Below, piece by piece: positions 54,001 to 64,000 of a stretch of DNA of 64,000 nt (within the stretch, counting starts at the first letter, position 1; each line of letters starts with the position of its first letter). The DNA is taken from NCBI GenBank assembly GCA_024195265.1, contig JAJLRJ010000010.1:40324298-40388297 (forward strand), read 5' to 3'. A program made the position numbers and the translations under genes. Origin of the DNA: Dendrophyllia cribrosa. Its lineage: Eukaryota; Cnidaria; Anthozoa; Scleractinia; Dendrophylliidae. The notes under the pieces are model-generated. The model had not been told where the DNA came from and did not search any database. It was given only the letters and a program-made list of their open reading frames with translations.

Positions 54001-57000
54001 GTACTTGAAAAAAAGAATGAACAGTACTGAATGAAAGTTTTACTAATCAGGGTTTTGTCCATAGACTCAAAAGTAAGAGTTGCATTAGTTACAGGACTCA
54101 TAACAGCACAACCTTTTACGTAACAGTAATTTTAATTTGTAACTATGGTTACTGTAGTAACATTTAATTTATTCCTCTTACTAAAGCTTTAAAATTATGA
54201 GCACTAAAACTGATTGTCCTGTATTTGAATGTTTTATTGCAGGGTTTCAGAGCTATCTGTTGTTAGTGATGCCCTCAAGAAGTACATTGATGCTGAGCAG
54301 GCAGATCCTGTTCACAAGCAAAGGTGAAAAGGATGGTGAAATATCACAAAATATATAACCTCAGAAAATGCCATTTCATTGCGTTTCACATGACAAAATT
54401 CTTCACAATTCTTGTTAAAAACGAAGTGAAGAGTCACATTTCATCATGTTTTACACGACAATACATGTACAAAGAATGCCCTACTATCTAGGGACGAAAT
54501 TGCTTATTGCCTCCCCCCCAGACTTTTATCATCAGGGAATGGGGTTAGTTTCTAGAGAAACTGTGGTGCTGCGTCGGTGGGGGGATGAAACACGAGAATT
54601 TAGTTTTATCGACTGAGTCGATAAGGTAAATTGACCACCGTAAAAAGATTCAAATAGCTGACGTTTCGAGCGCTAGCCCTTCGTCGGAGCGAATCAAGGA
54701 ATTGTGGGTAGTGTGTGGTTTTATATAGTAAGTGGTGGAGCTACGCTATTGGTGGAAATTTGGTGACGTGAAAACAAATGTAGATTAGTTGAATGAAAAG
54801 CGTTCGTTGATTCCGTGGGGTTTGAGAGTGCCGATTTGAAAGATGATTTTTTGTTCTAGGTTTTTACGGCTTTCTGTGTTACCCTGGTGTAGGGAAACGC
54901 CGCAGATTGTCATGTGTTGTTTAGAATGGTTAGTAAGATTAAAATGGCGCGCGACTGGTTTGGATGCGTCTTTGTCATTTTTTTCAACGTCTCGGAGATG
55001 TTCACGAAAACGGTCGCCCAGTCTCCTCCCTGTTTCGCCAATGTATATCTTTTTGCAAAAAGTACATGTTATGCAGTAGATAACATTTACGGAGGTGCAT
55101 GTAAAACGATCAGTGATTTTAATAGATCGTTTGGGTCCTGTTATTTTGTCCGCGTTGTGAATGAAAGGACAAGTGTTACATCGTGTGCGTGTGCATTTGA
55201 AAGTTCCCGGTACATCGTCAGATTTCAGTGCGCTCGTAACTAGAAAGTTGCCTATGTTTTTGTCACGTTTGAATGAAATTAGTGGGGGTTGTGAAAGGGG
55301 TCGTTTTGGAGTAATTTGAAATTTTTTTAAATGATGCTTTTGACTGTGTTGTTGTGTGGGTGGAAAGTGAGGGTGAATGGAATTCTCTCGTTCTCTTCCA
55401 TCTGTGGCATTTGTAGTGCTGATTGTCTGTCGATCTGTTGTGCACGTTGTTGGCCCGTATTAACAACAGAGTCAGGGTACCCACGTTTCTTCAGGGATTC
55501 TGACAGGGTGCGGGAAAAAAACTAAAATTGTGCGGGAGTTTTGGGGCAAATTGTGCAGTAAATAACTTCGATTGTGCGGGAAATTGTGCGGGATTGCGCA
55601 ATCCTGTGACCAACCAAATATTCAATCACCAGTGTTCTAGCCAGGCCAGAAAAATATGACAGGGAGGAAATTCTGCATAAATGAAAAATACAAATAGATG
55701 TTTTACTTTGGGGATCAAAATGTACCCAGCAATCGCCAATTTGCGGCTGTTTTTCTTCACCAAAGTTTATTTGTCTCAACAAAACCACATTGCGTGACAC
55801 GATGAACTCGATCGGGTAAAACCGAAATACCACCTCAAAATAAAATGTTTCCGATCTGAGCGAGTTCCTTTATTAAAAATCCGTACATTTTATGTAGTGT
55901 GAATAATTTCCATTAAAGGTTCACACAATTTCTTCGAAAGTTTGCGCAAAAACAGAACCTCGAGATGTATGCAAATCGCCTGCTAAATGTAATTTGATAG
56001 CATGTTTGTTTTGCATTTTCCTGAATGAAAACGTCTTTCACTTGATTGAAAAAATCAAATCCAGTATTCTGATCAGAACTTAATAATTTTCTCCTATCAA
56101 TCCGAAGTTCCAGCGCTTTAACAGTTTGTTTGTCGATTCGCAAACTTGATCAGTTCTTTGCGAAATTAATTCAGACAAAGTGACATTTCATTTCGGCGCG
56201 ACGGTAAGTACATTTCTTCGGTGCTTCTTCTTCGGTCCCCAACATATTAAACTGAAAGAGGAAGCGAAAGCGCTCGATAAAATATCGACAGGCTGCTAAG
56301 AAAAACGACATAATGTCTGGAAAACGACAACTAAAAAGCTACGCGAAAAATTCGGTAGGAAGTCGGATAGAAGTAAAACTGAGACTAGTTCCCAGGACGG
56401 CGAAGAGAACGCCTTGTTGTTTTTATCTCGATCGCTCGAGCTGTTCGAGGAAAGCGAGGGATATCTCGATTGTTTGGAAGGAAAATGGGCTGAAAATAGC
56501 CTAAAACATTTCTCGAAATCTTGGTAATCAATAGAAATACCTGATTTAATTAAAATTGTAAGCAAATATTTCAGTATTGTGCGGGATTGTGCGGATTTTT
56601 AGGAATTGTGCGGGTTTGACCGAATTGTGCGGTCCCGCACCCGCGCACCCTGTCAGAATCCCTGTTTCTTGAAAAACTGGCACATTTCTTCTGATTTGTT
56701 GGAAAAATCAGAGTCATCACTACATAGACGTCGAAGTCTGAGAAATTGAGAATACGGAATGGCGTTTTTAACGTGCGATGGATGGGAGGATGAATGTAAC
56801 AGATAACTGTGGGAATCTGTAGGTTTGTAGTGCACACTTGTGGATAAACTGTTACCGTTGATTGAAATATTAATGTCAAGAAAAGCGACTGAGGTTTCGG
56901 AAATTTCCCAGGTATATTTTAGAGCTGGATGAAAAGTATTGACAGAAGTTATGAATTGATTAAGTTCCTCTTTACTGGAAGAGGTAGCGCCAATGCAATC

Positions 57001-59469
57001 ATCGATGTAGCGGCCGTAGAGTTCGGGTTTGGTTCCGTGTTACTGATTAAAAAATTTGTCTTCGATGTGGCCTACAAAAAGGTTAGCGTAGCTTGGTCCC
57101 ATTTTGGTGCCCATGGCGACTCCATTTACTTGTTTGTAGTAGTTTTGGGAAAATGAAAAACAGTTAAGTGTCAAAACTAATTCGGCCAAGCGGAGCAGTG
57201 TTTCTGAGCTTGGGTTTTGAATGGAGCGCTGGTCGAAAAAATATTATAGTGCTTGAAGTCCTTCGTCATTGGGGATGACGGTATATAAAGAGGTATTGTC
57301 CATAGTGAAAATTAATTTGTTTTCGCTGGGAAAACTGAAATCCCGGAAAATTTCGAATGCGTGATTGGTGTCCTTAATGTACGAGGGTAGTGATTTGACA
57401 ATGGGGGCCATGATTTTGTCTAAATAGCTAGAAATTAGTTCGGTAGGACAGCTACAAGCGGAAACAATTGGTCGGCCCGGATTGGTTGGTCAACCAATTA
57501 TTAAACAAGGTTTAAGGCCAGCACACACTAGGGGACATGTTGTGGGAACTTAAAGCGGGGACAAGCCCCTTCATGTGCACAGCATAGGCGCATGTTGCAG
57601 GGACAGTATGCAAGCTGGTGCACACAAAGCGGATTGAGGTATAAAAATCACAGAAATCACCAAGGGCGCCTGGGAACTAGTATATGAGCAAAGAAAGATG
57701 GCGGACTCTACATGTATGGTTAGAAAAAAGAAGCTTCTACAACTGTCAATGATGTTACTAGATGAAGAAATGTGTAATTATGTTGACCAAAAACGATAGA
57801 TACATGAGTGGCTAAGATAAGGGAAGGAAAAGGAGCTTACTACACCTATTTTGTAGCGGGGACAGTTTGCAAGAGCAGTGCACACAATGCGACATCGAAA
57901 TGGGGGTCATGTTGTCCCCGCTTCATGATGCACGAATTCAAACCAGCTGAATTTCATGCAACATGTTGCAGGGACAAAATTGTGCCCCGCAACATAACTT
58001 TTTCGGTAAAACAGGGATGTCACATGAGGAAAACTGTCGCTGCAACATGTCCCCTAGTGTGTGCCGGCCTTAACAGCTACATGGAACAAAGTTACAGCTG
58101 ACATAGCTTTTGGGGTCATTAAGATGCCAAGCCCAAGATGAAGATAAAGATAGTATATAGTTCTTAATGTTGCATACTGAAGCCTGACATCTCATTTCTT
58201 TAACAGTTTAAAGAATTACTGTGAAGTTGGGCCCCAAGGAGTCTATGTGTTTTTAAAAGTGGAACCTCTACCTGCCTTCAAATTAAGGTAAAATAATGCA
58301 GTGTATGCATGCATGGAAGCACAATTTGCAAAAAGCTGCAGGCAAGAACATCCCAAGTGACTTTTAAGGTCAATGTAAAGGTCTCTCGCACACTCTGGTT
58401 TGCTTTGTAGTTGCCGAGTATTAAAACAATTTACTATTACAGGTTCAAGTGTAAATACAATTGAACAGGTACTGGGAACAAAATGGCCATTAGTCAAAAT
58501 AGACTACGATAACCCTTATACTTTTAACTTAGATAGTGTGTTTGAAATGCAATAGTTCCCGTAGCCTCACCTGTCCTGTGTCATGTTGTAATTAGTATGT
58601 CTGTTTGTTTATATTTAGTCAGAATTGTATTTTATTGTTTTTTTTAAATAATGGGCCCACAGTAACTGGCTCCACGCTCTTGCGGTCACCCAGCCAATTT
58701 ATCTACCAATGTTATTTATTTGTGTTATGCTTATTTGTTCCTCGGCAAAGCTAATAAAAAAAAAATAGGTGGTCAGTGCAAACTTGCAAGTAGTTTATTT
58801 TAAGATAAACCACGAGATGTCGCCTTTAATAGCATTAGTATTATTGTACAATAAACAATTGAAAATAATTTTTCTTTAACAGTGAAAAATAAGGGAAAAC
58901 ATAAGATGAAATGTACAGTTATACTCGGCCCTTCAATTTCTAGACTGCTAGCAATCCCTCTCTGGATAGTTGAGCAGGTTAGCATCATCCCGACGATGAA
59001 CTGAGTGAAAGTAATAAGAAGCCGAGGGAGGAACTGAGGAAGAGGTGCCTCTCCCCCAGTTCTCTCGCTCCAGTCTCGCCGAGCTAGTTTTCGTGATTAG
59101 CTCACCCGATCGACTGACTGAAAAGGGATAGCTGGCAGTCAATTCAATTTCATGTTATATTGGTCTTTGTGACTGCAAGTTATGCAGTACCTTCATGTAG
59201 TGTACTATGAATATTATTGAAGTAAATTCTGTGTGCTTTGTAGGTATTATCAGCTGGATACTTCAAAAACCCTAAAGGAGTGTCTTGCCAACAAGACCAT
59301 TGTGGAATTCCCCACATTGTATGTGGTTCTTCCTGACAAGATAGCAAGCTACATTGCCTCTGATCAAGATGAAACCAGTGCAATGGTCACAGAGAGTTTG
59401 AAAGCAAACAGAGAAACATCTTGTGAAATTCCTTTCACTTCTGTTCTCTCAGAAACAACTGTATTTTGA
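48078..59469 (+). CDS. ZNHIT6: Zinc finger HIT protein 6 (BCD1), snoRNP assembly
   Basis: Eight exons: 48078-48169, 48245-48351, 52151-52236, 53388-53491, 53815-53883, 54243-54323, 58207-58287, 59244-59469. They total 846 nt (281 aa), and all phases and GT-AG sites agree. The N-terminal HIT zinc finger is complete: [35 protein letters not shown], giving eight zinc ligands. Then follow the family hallmarks DYRFLED, KRKENSS, the [12 protein letters not shown] segment and the C-terminal [14 protein letters not shown] / [14 protein letters not shown]1 is a nuclear factor needed for assembly and stability of box C/D snoRNPs, acting with R2TP and NUFIP. The start at 48,078 (AAAATGG) has the better context, while 48,051 would add nine residues. 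Introns 2 and 6 are enlarged by transposons. Confidence 0.94.
48448..48626 (+). mobile_element. 3' end of a non-LTR retrotransposon (CR1/L2-like)
   Basis: The frame reads [14 protein letters not shown], then [19 protein letters not shown] and [12 protein letters not shown] with stop, the same F-x-P-R-T-I-x-x-W-x-x-L-P C-terminus as at 35,409-35,600 but from a different family. It is 5'-truncated and lies in ZNHIT6 intron 2. The foldback element at 48,622 begins at its last codons. Confidence 0.7.
48622..50558. mobile_element. 1.94-kb foldback element with 869-bp arms
   Basis: The left arm 48,622-49,490 and right arm 49,690-50,558 have the same length (869 bp) and are near-perfect reverse complements, with a 199-bp spacer. 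TTAA lies at both edges (48,623-48,626 and 50,554-50,557), and the ends read GGTGGCTCGATGGTG / CACCATCGAGCCACC. The only difference I saw between the arms is TTTACAATTC (left) against GAACTGTAAA (right), plus one or two others. Mirror-image open frames of 60-75 codons exist but show no recognisable transposase. ZNHIT6 intron 2. Confidence 0.9.
50605..50795. repeat. Tandem duplication, 94-bp unit
   Basis: Two near-identical copies starting GGCTAAGCGGAACGAATCGA (about 50,610 and 50,704), each ending ACAATAGTATCCAGCAT. Confidence 0.85.
50796..52150. other. ZNHIT6 intron 2, unexplained open frames
   Basis: No ZNHIT6 exon was found here. Two minus-strand open frames (51,154-50,909 and 51,690-51,493) have fairly protein-like, Arg/Lys-rich composition, such as [18 protein letters not shown]. 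They may be fragments of a decayed mobile-element gene, and I recognise no family. The stretch 51,740-51,895 ends in a 3'-tail-like TTTGCAAATAAATTATGTAG, as in non-LTR elements. Confidence 0.35.
52291..52897. mobile_element. TIR element, about 600 bp
   Basis: Ends AGGGACTGTTCGTTAATTAT and ATAATTAACAAACAGTCCCT are inverted repeats of over 30 bp that extend into GGCTAAGAGGGGG / CCCCCTCTTAGCC. TTA lies on both sides as a possible 3-bp target duplication. The interior contains several AAAATGTACCCCC repeats. ZNHIT6 intron 3. Confidence 0.8.
54658..54688 (-). ncRNA. Hammerhead-like motif at the Penelope 3' end
   Basis: On the minus strand: TCCGACGAAGGGCTAGCGCT followed by CGAAACGTCAGC. The CTGACGA box has one change (CCGACGA), stem II can form from GGGC/GCTC-like pairs, and GAAACGTC is the conserved end. 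It is compatible with a slightly decayed hammerhead of the Penelope type. Confidence 0.45.
55487..56665. mobile_element. TIR transposon nested in the Penelope element
   Basis: Ends CAGGGATTCTGACAGGGTGC and GCACCCTGTCAGAATCCCTG are inverted. The sequence TTTCTT occurs on both sides, and joining the two flanks restores the Penelope reading frame, so the insertion is about 1.17 kb with a target duplication of 6-7 bp. Subterminal repeats of the type AATTGTGCGGGA / TCCCGCACAATT are numerous (55,530-55,600 and 56,575-56,640). Internal frames (for example 55,833-55,522 and 56,313-56,504) are not recognisable transposases. Confidence 0.8.
57512..58073. mobile_element. TTAA-flanked TIR element, 554 bp
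   Basis: TTAA at 57,512 and 58,070 brackets inverted ends GGCCAGCACACACTAGGGGA and TCCCCTAGTGTGTGCCGGCC, which continue into CATGTTG / CAACATG. Interior copies of ACATGTTGCAGGGACA recur. It lies in ZNHIT6 intron 6, between the Penelope element and exon 7. Confidence 0.85.
58288..59243. other. ZNHIT6 intron 7, nothing recognised
   Basis: About 950 bp between exons 7 and 8 with no identifiable exon, transposon end or RNA. A T-rich stretch occurs near 58,637. Confidence 0.4.
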
Positions 59470-60142
59470 ATGTTAATCAAGAATAACATATTTGGCTGCT
59501 GGTTGAATGTTATATAAATTCTACATGTGATGGAAACCATTGGCTTCAACAAGTCACTGAGGCTGTACAAGTAGTGATGGACTTGATTCTATTACACAAA
59601 TCTTTTTGTCTTTTAAATCTGGTTCAAGGCCAGGGATGTCAAAAGTAGTTGGCAACTGGCTTTTATGACCATGAATGAAGCGAAACTGACTTAAAGATAA
59701 CATAAGAGTTTTCTTTTTTTAAAAAATAAATTTGAGTTGTTGGAAATCGTGATAAAATGTACACCTGGTCGCTTCTCAAACTGACCATAAAATAAAAAGA
59801 AATTTCTTAAACCACCATCATGTCTATGATATTATTTTGTACAAATGTGATCATTTATTTATGAGTTAGAGAAGCTGCTTTGAGCTTACATACATGTATG
59901 ACCACCTATTTTTACCTCAAATGCTGCACTCCATCCCAAAGAGACAGACACTGCACATCCCAGTCACTTCATTATGAATTTGACTCGTACAATGTAGCTT
60001 GCTGGCATTTATTGATCGGTATGTTATAAAAACAGAAACAATTTTTCAGAAACAAAACAGTGTACTTTATTTGAATGCATCATTGAGTTGCATGAATAAA
60101 CACAAAGTTCTAGCTGACTTGTCTTCTGTGGGCCAGTGGGAT
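59470..60142. other. Convergent 3' ends of ZNHIT6 and EIF4E2
   Basis: Contains the 3' UTRs of both genes, which end tail to tail in about 670 bp. AATAAA on the + strand (about 59,725 and 59,791) could polyadenylate ZNHIT6. TTTATT on the + strand (AATAAA on the minus strand, near 60,067) fits EIF4E2. Confidence 0.5.
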
Positions 60143-63100
60143 TTATCTCATGAAGACATCTGTATTTCTAAAACTTGAGTTATCCCTGAAAAATACAATG
60201 GAATAAAGATTAATAAAAGTTATTAATCTTTTCTAACAAGAAGGCATTCCAGATATCAAATTTGGTGAAAGAAAGTAGATTAATGTTATGGTAGAAACAA
60301 TTTCCAAGTAGTAAACATACATTTGTTGGTGAAGGAACTACCCTTGCATACATTGAGATAAAATCTTATATTATACAATGTCATACTTCAGGCTGCTCTG
60401 GTGTGCTTTATACTCCATGATTGTATTCTGTGGCAAGTTCAAAACTCTTTTCAGTGTGTCTCTAAAACAAAGGTATTAATAATTTTTAGCCACATCAACA
60501 AATGCAAATGGCACTTAAAACATCTTCCTGAATAGAAAGTAAATTTTAAAGGGGAAGTATCACGGGGATTTGGTGTCATTTTAAAAAGCAAAAAAAGATA
60601 TTGTATGATTAGAAACCGAAAAATAAAGCTCCAGTGGTGTGATAAATGATCACAAAATATATCAAAACTGCTGATGAGTGTCTCTAGTCATTGATGGACT
60701 GGGTCTCAATGAATTGCAACTTGAAAATCACATTTTCGTCTCCAAAATGGGTTAGAACAGAGCATGATTTGTTCCTCTTTAAAGAATTGGTTGATTTCAC
60801 TCTCTTGGTGTTTTAGTATTACTTTGTAAATAAGTTAAGGTATTGTAAAATGGCTTTGACCAAAAAACATCAAAATTCCTGTGATACTTCCCCTTTAAAC
60901 TGAAGCATTTAAGAGTTGAGAACACTGGTGAAGTGTGTATAAAAATATCTTGGACCAGTCAGGCTTAATTCAACAGTAGAGTAAAGATGAAGCCTGTTCC
61001 AGGCGTTCAGATAGTGGGGAAAGCGCGAATAGTTGGGGAAGGCGCAAAGAAAAGCGAGCGAAAAAATGTGGGGCTCTTCTTTGCGCCTTCCCCAACTGTT
61101 TGCACTTTTCCCACTATCTAAATGCCAGGAACAGGCTAGTAAAGATAAAGACTATTAAACCCCAGTTTCAATAGCATGAAGCAACTGAAACTGTTGCAGT
61201 TATTTCTTCCCCCCTGCAATGGATGCTAGGTCATCACAAGGTTTTTTTGTGTGCATCAGCAGCATCAGTTATGGTGGGGGAGGTTGACTCATGATGGTGC
61301 AAGTGTTTTTGAAATTAATATTTTACTATGATTGGTACCATCTGTATTTTGCCAATTCACAGTGCAACTTACCTAATTCTTGTTGTGGTGACTTGGTCAG
61401 CAGCATTTCTGTTCCATATTGAGATTATGTCTTCCTAAAAACAAGCAGATAATATTTTTTTTGTAAGGACCACATAAAATGTAATTTGAAGTTTCCCTGT
61501 TGACTGTGTTGAACCTCGTAAATCTTTGACCCTTTGATGTTGACTATTTTTTTTTTTTACATTGTGTACGATGCCTTTTAATAGTAGAATGACTATTAAA
61601 AACTGTATCTCACCTGGAATCGCACTGAAATCACAGCACCACAAACCTCACTTCCAACCATAAACTGTTCTCCAAGCATTGCCAGGATCTGATAAAGAAA
61701 GATATAATAATAATTTAGTAATTTATATGACGCATTACTATAAGAATAATCTAATGCACCTAACAATATATGAGAAAATAAAAAATAAAAACTGTCACTT
61801 AACTCGCAAAATTTGATAAAATAATTAGATGAGCAAACAAATAACCACTTACTATAAAGTTAACTAATACTTGTATATCAACAAGTTGACTGCACCTTCA
61901 TGTATGTACCAACACAGTTATAGAGCAGTTTTCAATTGAGTGTCGAAAGTAATGTCTTGATTGCTCTGGTTTTGCATTGCTACGCTAAAAGTGATTGGCT
62001 AAAAAATCCCGCACCACTTTCTCAACCAATCAGAAGTAAAACCAATCATGACTTGTTCGTACACGTTTTCCTGCACTTGGCGCTGGCAGCTACATGTATT
62101 TGCTTCAAGTTCTGATTTGTTCATTGGATTGTTTGCATTTGTAGATTGGCCAGAGTAATTACTTTGGTTTTGGTTTTACCACACTCAAGTAAAAACCGCT
62201 CTATTAATGTTTAAATTAACAAATTAAAGCATTTTCATCTGTTTCTTTTTTATACCAGGTTCTCCCAGCATCTTGATGCAAGTCCTTTTCTCAGCCGAAC
62301 TATCCACTTCCCTCCATGCTTATTTGCTTCATCCTGTAATTAATCACAGAGACAAGTTTGAATAGTGACATAGTTTTATGTCAAGTCATTTGCTTCTCAC
62401 AATAGTAGTTTGGCCCTGTTAAAAGCCTACTTTTTGTATGGATTGCAAGCCTGTTTCCTCAATGTTCCAGACATTTTCTGACTTATGAAACAAGGAAGAT
62501 GAAGATATCCCCAGAAGATATTCTTGGGGATAGGTTGGGAAAATATGAAGCGTTTCTATTTTCTCGATGCATCCCAGATTTCTGGCATGGCCAGCGACTA
62601 TTTCAGACTAAGCTTTATGAAAGTTGTAAAACATAATTTTCATCAGTATGGGAAGTTGGGAGATGTTGTTGTTACCAAACCTCTAAACTTGGTTCAAGTC
62701 TCAAAATGGCCCTCAGAAATCAAAATAGGAAACTTTTTGCTGCATCTTTTAGTTTATAATATTATTGCTGAACATTTAGGACAGTCAGGAAACAGTGAAA
62801 TCCCCTGGGATTTCCCTGACATATGAAGACAGACTTTACAAAGAGGGATTTGATTAGTATCAGCATACCTCCCACATGGGCTTAATCCCATCCTTGAAAA
62901 GATGAATATCGCTGTGTCCAGATAAGTCGCCAGGTCTGACAAGGTAACTGTAAAATCCCCAAAATTGTTCAACCTGTTTAAAAAACACATCAGCACAGTT
63001 GAATCTCTTGAAAGTGATTACTGGTATCTTCCTTGAACAACTAGCTTTTTAACTGTAAAGATGGCTTGTGAAGCAGGTGGGATTGCATTCACATTTAATC

Positions 63101-64000
63101 CGAGGATAAAGCTTTGTTGGCAGAACCGCAATCATTCTTTTTTATGGCTTTGCTACTCATATGTACTTGCAGCTCTGCTACCAAAACTTTGCTCTTGCAC
63201 AAATAATTCATCAAAACTTTGCTTTCGTGTGAATAACCTTGCCAGCTTCCAGGCTATTGTATTCTGCTACACTCTGATACTACATGTAATGTCCATTGTA
63301 CAGTAAATAGCCAGGTTGTTGTTTGAGATAACAATACAAAAGGTTTTAGTTTGAGAATTACTAACATGTACATGTAGCTGGACAGCAGTTTGAGATTTTA
63401 CCATGTTCAAGCTTACAAGATTCTAGGTAGGCACACAACACTTACATGTAGGGGTATGTGATGTAGATAAAAGTAAAGTCTCAGGCCTAACTACTTATAC
63501 CAACTAACAATAATTAGATACATTTTCAGTGTCCCAAATTCGGCAGCACAAAGAAAAAAGAAAAAACTTACTGATGCAAATTTCCCTACAAGCTTAATAT
63601 TGTCAGCATAATTAGTAGCCGACTGAAGCTTGCCCGGAGCTCTCCGTGAAAACCAAAACGCGTACGGGCACTGCAGAGGATGCTCTCCTTCACCAACTGT
63701 CACAACTTTGTTTTCAAGCTGGGAAGAAATAAAACATAATATTTCAATTGGAGGTCATGTTACAGTATATTTCACCTTATTTTACCAGACATCAACCTCC
63801 TGCACCTACATGTGAACCTACCTTTAACAAGTAGGGGTTTTCCAAGAACCTGTATTACAGTTTACATGTAAAAAGAGTAGGGGATATTCACCACAGTGTT
63901 CATGGGTTTAAACATAAAACACTCACATTATAAGACCATCTCATTAGTCAGAAAATTAATTGGCTTACTTTTTTGCCAAGTTTTTATATGCTTCACTGCA
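60143..64000 (-). CDS. EIF4E2: eIF4E type 2 (4EHP), 3' part, 5' end outside window
   Basis: Exons in coding order within the window: 63718-63572, 62973-62869, 62333-62256, 61688-61614, 61434-61373, 60461-60387, 60185-60143. All phases agree, giving 194 codons plus stop; the first exon or exons lie beyond 64,000. Recognisable: CPYAFWFSRR, SATNYADNIKLVGKFAS (Tyr where eIF4E has the first cap-stacking Trp, a 4EHP mark), VEQFWGFYSYLVRPGDL, KPMWED (second cap-binding Trp), KWIVRLRKG, NLILAMLGEQF, GAVISVRFQEDIISIWN, RDTLKRVLNLP and NTIMEYK. It ends DNSSFRNTDVFMR, resembling one vertebrate isoform. 4EHP binds the mRNA cap without recruiting eIF4G and represses translation with GIGYF and similar partners. 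Confidence 0.94.
60547..60898. mobile_element. TTAA-flanked TIR element, 344 bp
   Basis: TTAA at 60,547 and 60,895 brackets AGGGGAAGTATCACGGGGAT and CTGTGATACTTCCCCT, a TIR of about 20-26 bp with a few mismatches. It lies in an EIF4E2 intron. Confidence 0.8.
60991..61138. mobile_element. Small palindromic MITE, 148 bp
   Basis: Ends AGCCTGTTCCAGGCGTTCAG and CTAAATGCCAGGAACAGGCT are inverted, with ATAGTGGGGAAAGCGCGAAT facing a matching inner repeat and GGCGCAAAGAAAAG at the centre. It is related to the inner palindrome at 2,567-2,675. Confidence 0.75.
61921..62205. mobile_element. MITE of the TAGAGCGG family, copy 3
   Basis: Ends TAGAGCAGTTTTCAATTGAG and CACTCAAGTAAAAACCGCTC, with TTGCTCTGGTTTTGCATTGC inside, homologous to 10,686-10,973 but diverged. 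It lies in an EIF4E2 intron. Confidence 0.7.

Larger units (their letters stand above)
54600..57480 (-). mobile_element. Penelope-like retroelement, interrupted and decayed
   Basis: In the minus-strand direction the reverse transcriptase runs from about 57,470 to 56,665, and the GIY-YIG endonuclease from about 55,490 to 54,790. RT landmarks: [37 protein letters not shown] and the catalytic GRYIDDCIG (about 56,990-57,020). Endonuclease landmarks: [19 protein letters not shown], then [14 protein letters not shown]. At least one in-frame stop (TAA near 57,245, after QAL), and the coding region is split by a TIR transposon (55,487-56,665). A hammerhead-like motif lies at the 3' end. It lies antisense in ZNHIT6 intron 6. 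RT plus GIY-YIG in this order defines Penelope-like elements. Confidence 0.88.

Overview
The window is eukaryotic nuclear DNA, most likely from an anthozoan cnidarian such as a stony coral. It is AT-rich, its genes are split by GT-AG introns with exons mostly under 400 bp, and it is crowded with MITEs, palindromes, Penelope-like and non-LTR retroelement fragments and tRNA-derived repeats. The gene content (SRCR, FN3, C-type lectin and PAN-like secreted or surface proteins next to PDCD10, ZNHIT6 and EIF4E2) fits such a genome. The lineage is an inference, since no marker gene fixes the species. Exon boundaries were read by eye from GT/AG sites, reading phase and family resemblance.

Layout. (1) 0.8-6.1 kb, + strand: a three-exon secreted protein with a PAN/apple-like domain and a small Cys-rich C-terminal domain. 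(2) 6.3-32.8 kb, - strand: two neighbouring surface-protein genes that share a duplicated 3' half. Gene 1 (9.0-17.4 kb) reads signal peptide, C-type lectin domain, FN3, FN3, hydrophobic C-terminus. Gene 2 (21.2-32.8 kb) reads signal peptide, mini-exon, seven SRCR domains, FN3, FN3, hydrophobic C-terminus. The FN3-FN3-tail block (6.3-11.7 kb versus 18.9-23.8 kb) is a segmental duplication, and several transposons are present in one copy and cleanly absent from the other. All internal exons are phase 1-1, so the two genes look like the same stalk carrying different binding heads. (3) 36.4-47.6 kb, - strand: complete nine-exon PDCD10/CCM3 (214 aa), whose intron 7 carries a 5.1-kb nest of transposons (A-D-A-D-A, 1,881-bp period). 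(4) 48.1-59.5 kb, + strand: complete eight-exon ZNHIT6/BCD1 (281 aa), head-to-head with PDCD10 over about 0.5 kb. Its introns hold a nearly 2-kb perfect-looking foldback element and a broken Penelope-like element. (5) 60.1-64.0 kb, - strand: the 3' part of EIF4E2/4EHP, running off the right edge.

The conserved genes belong to separate core processes: PDCD10 in GCKIII kinase/STRIPAK signalling, ZNHIT6 in box C/D snoRNP assembly, EIF4E2 in translational repression. The lectin/SRCR pair is the lineage-specific part and the most interesting. In its SRCR array two domain types alternate, and one type has a non-standard cysteine arrangement. The rest is repeat DNA: at least six TTAA-flanked inverted-repeat families, hammerhead-ribozyme-like motifs tied to Penelope-type repeats, minisatellites and long homopolymers.
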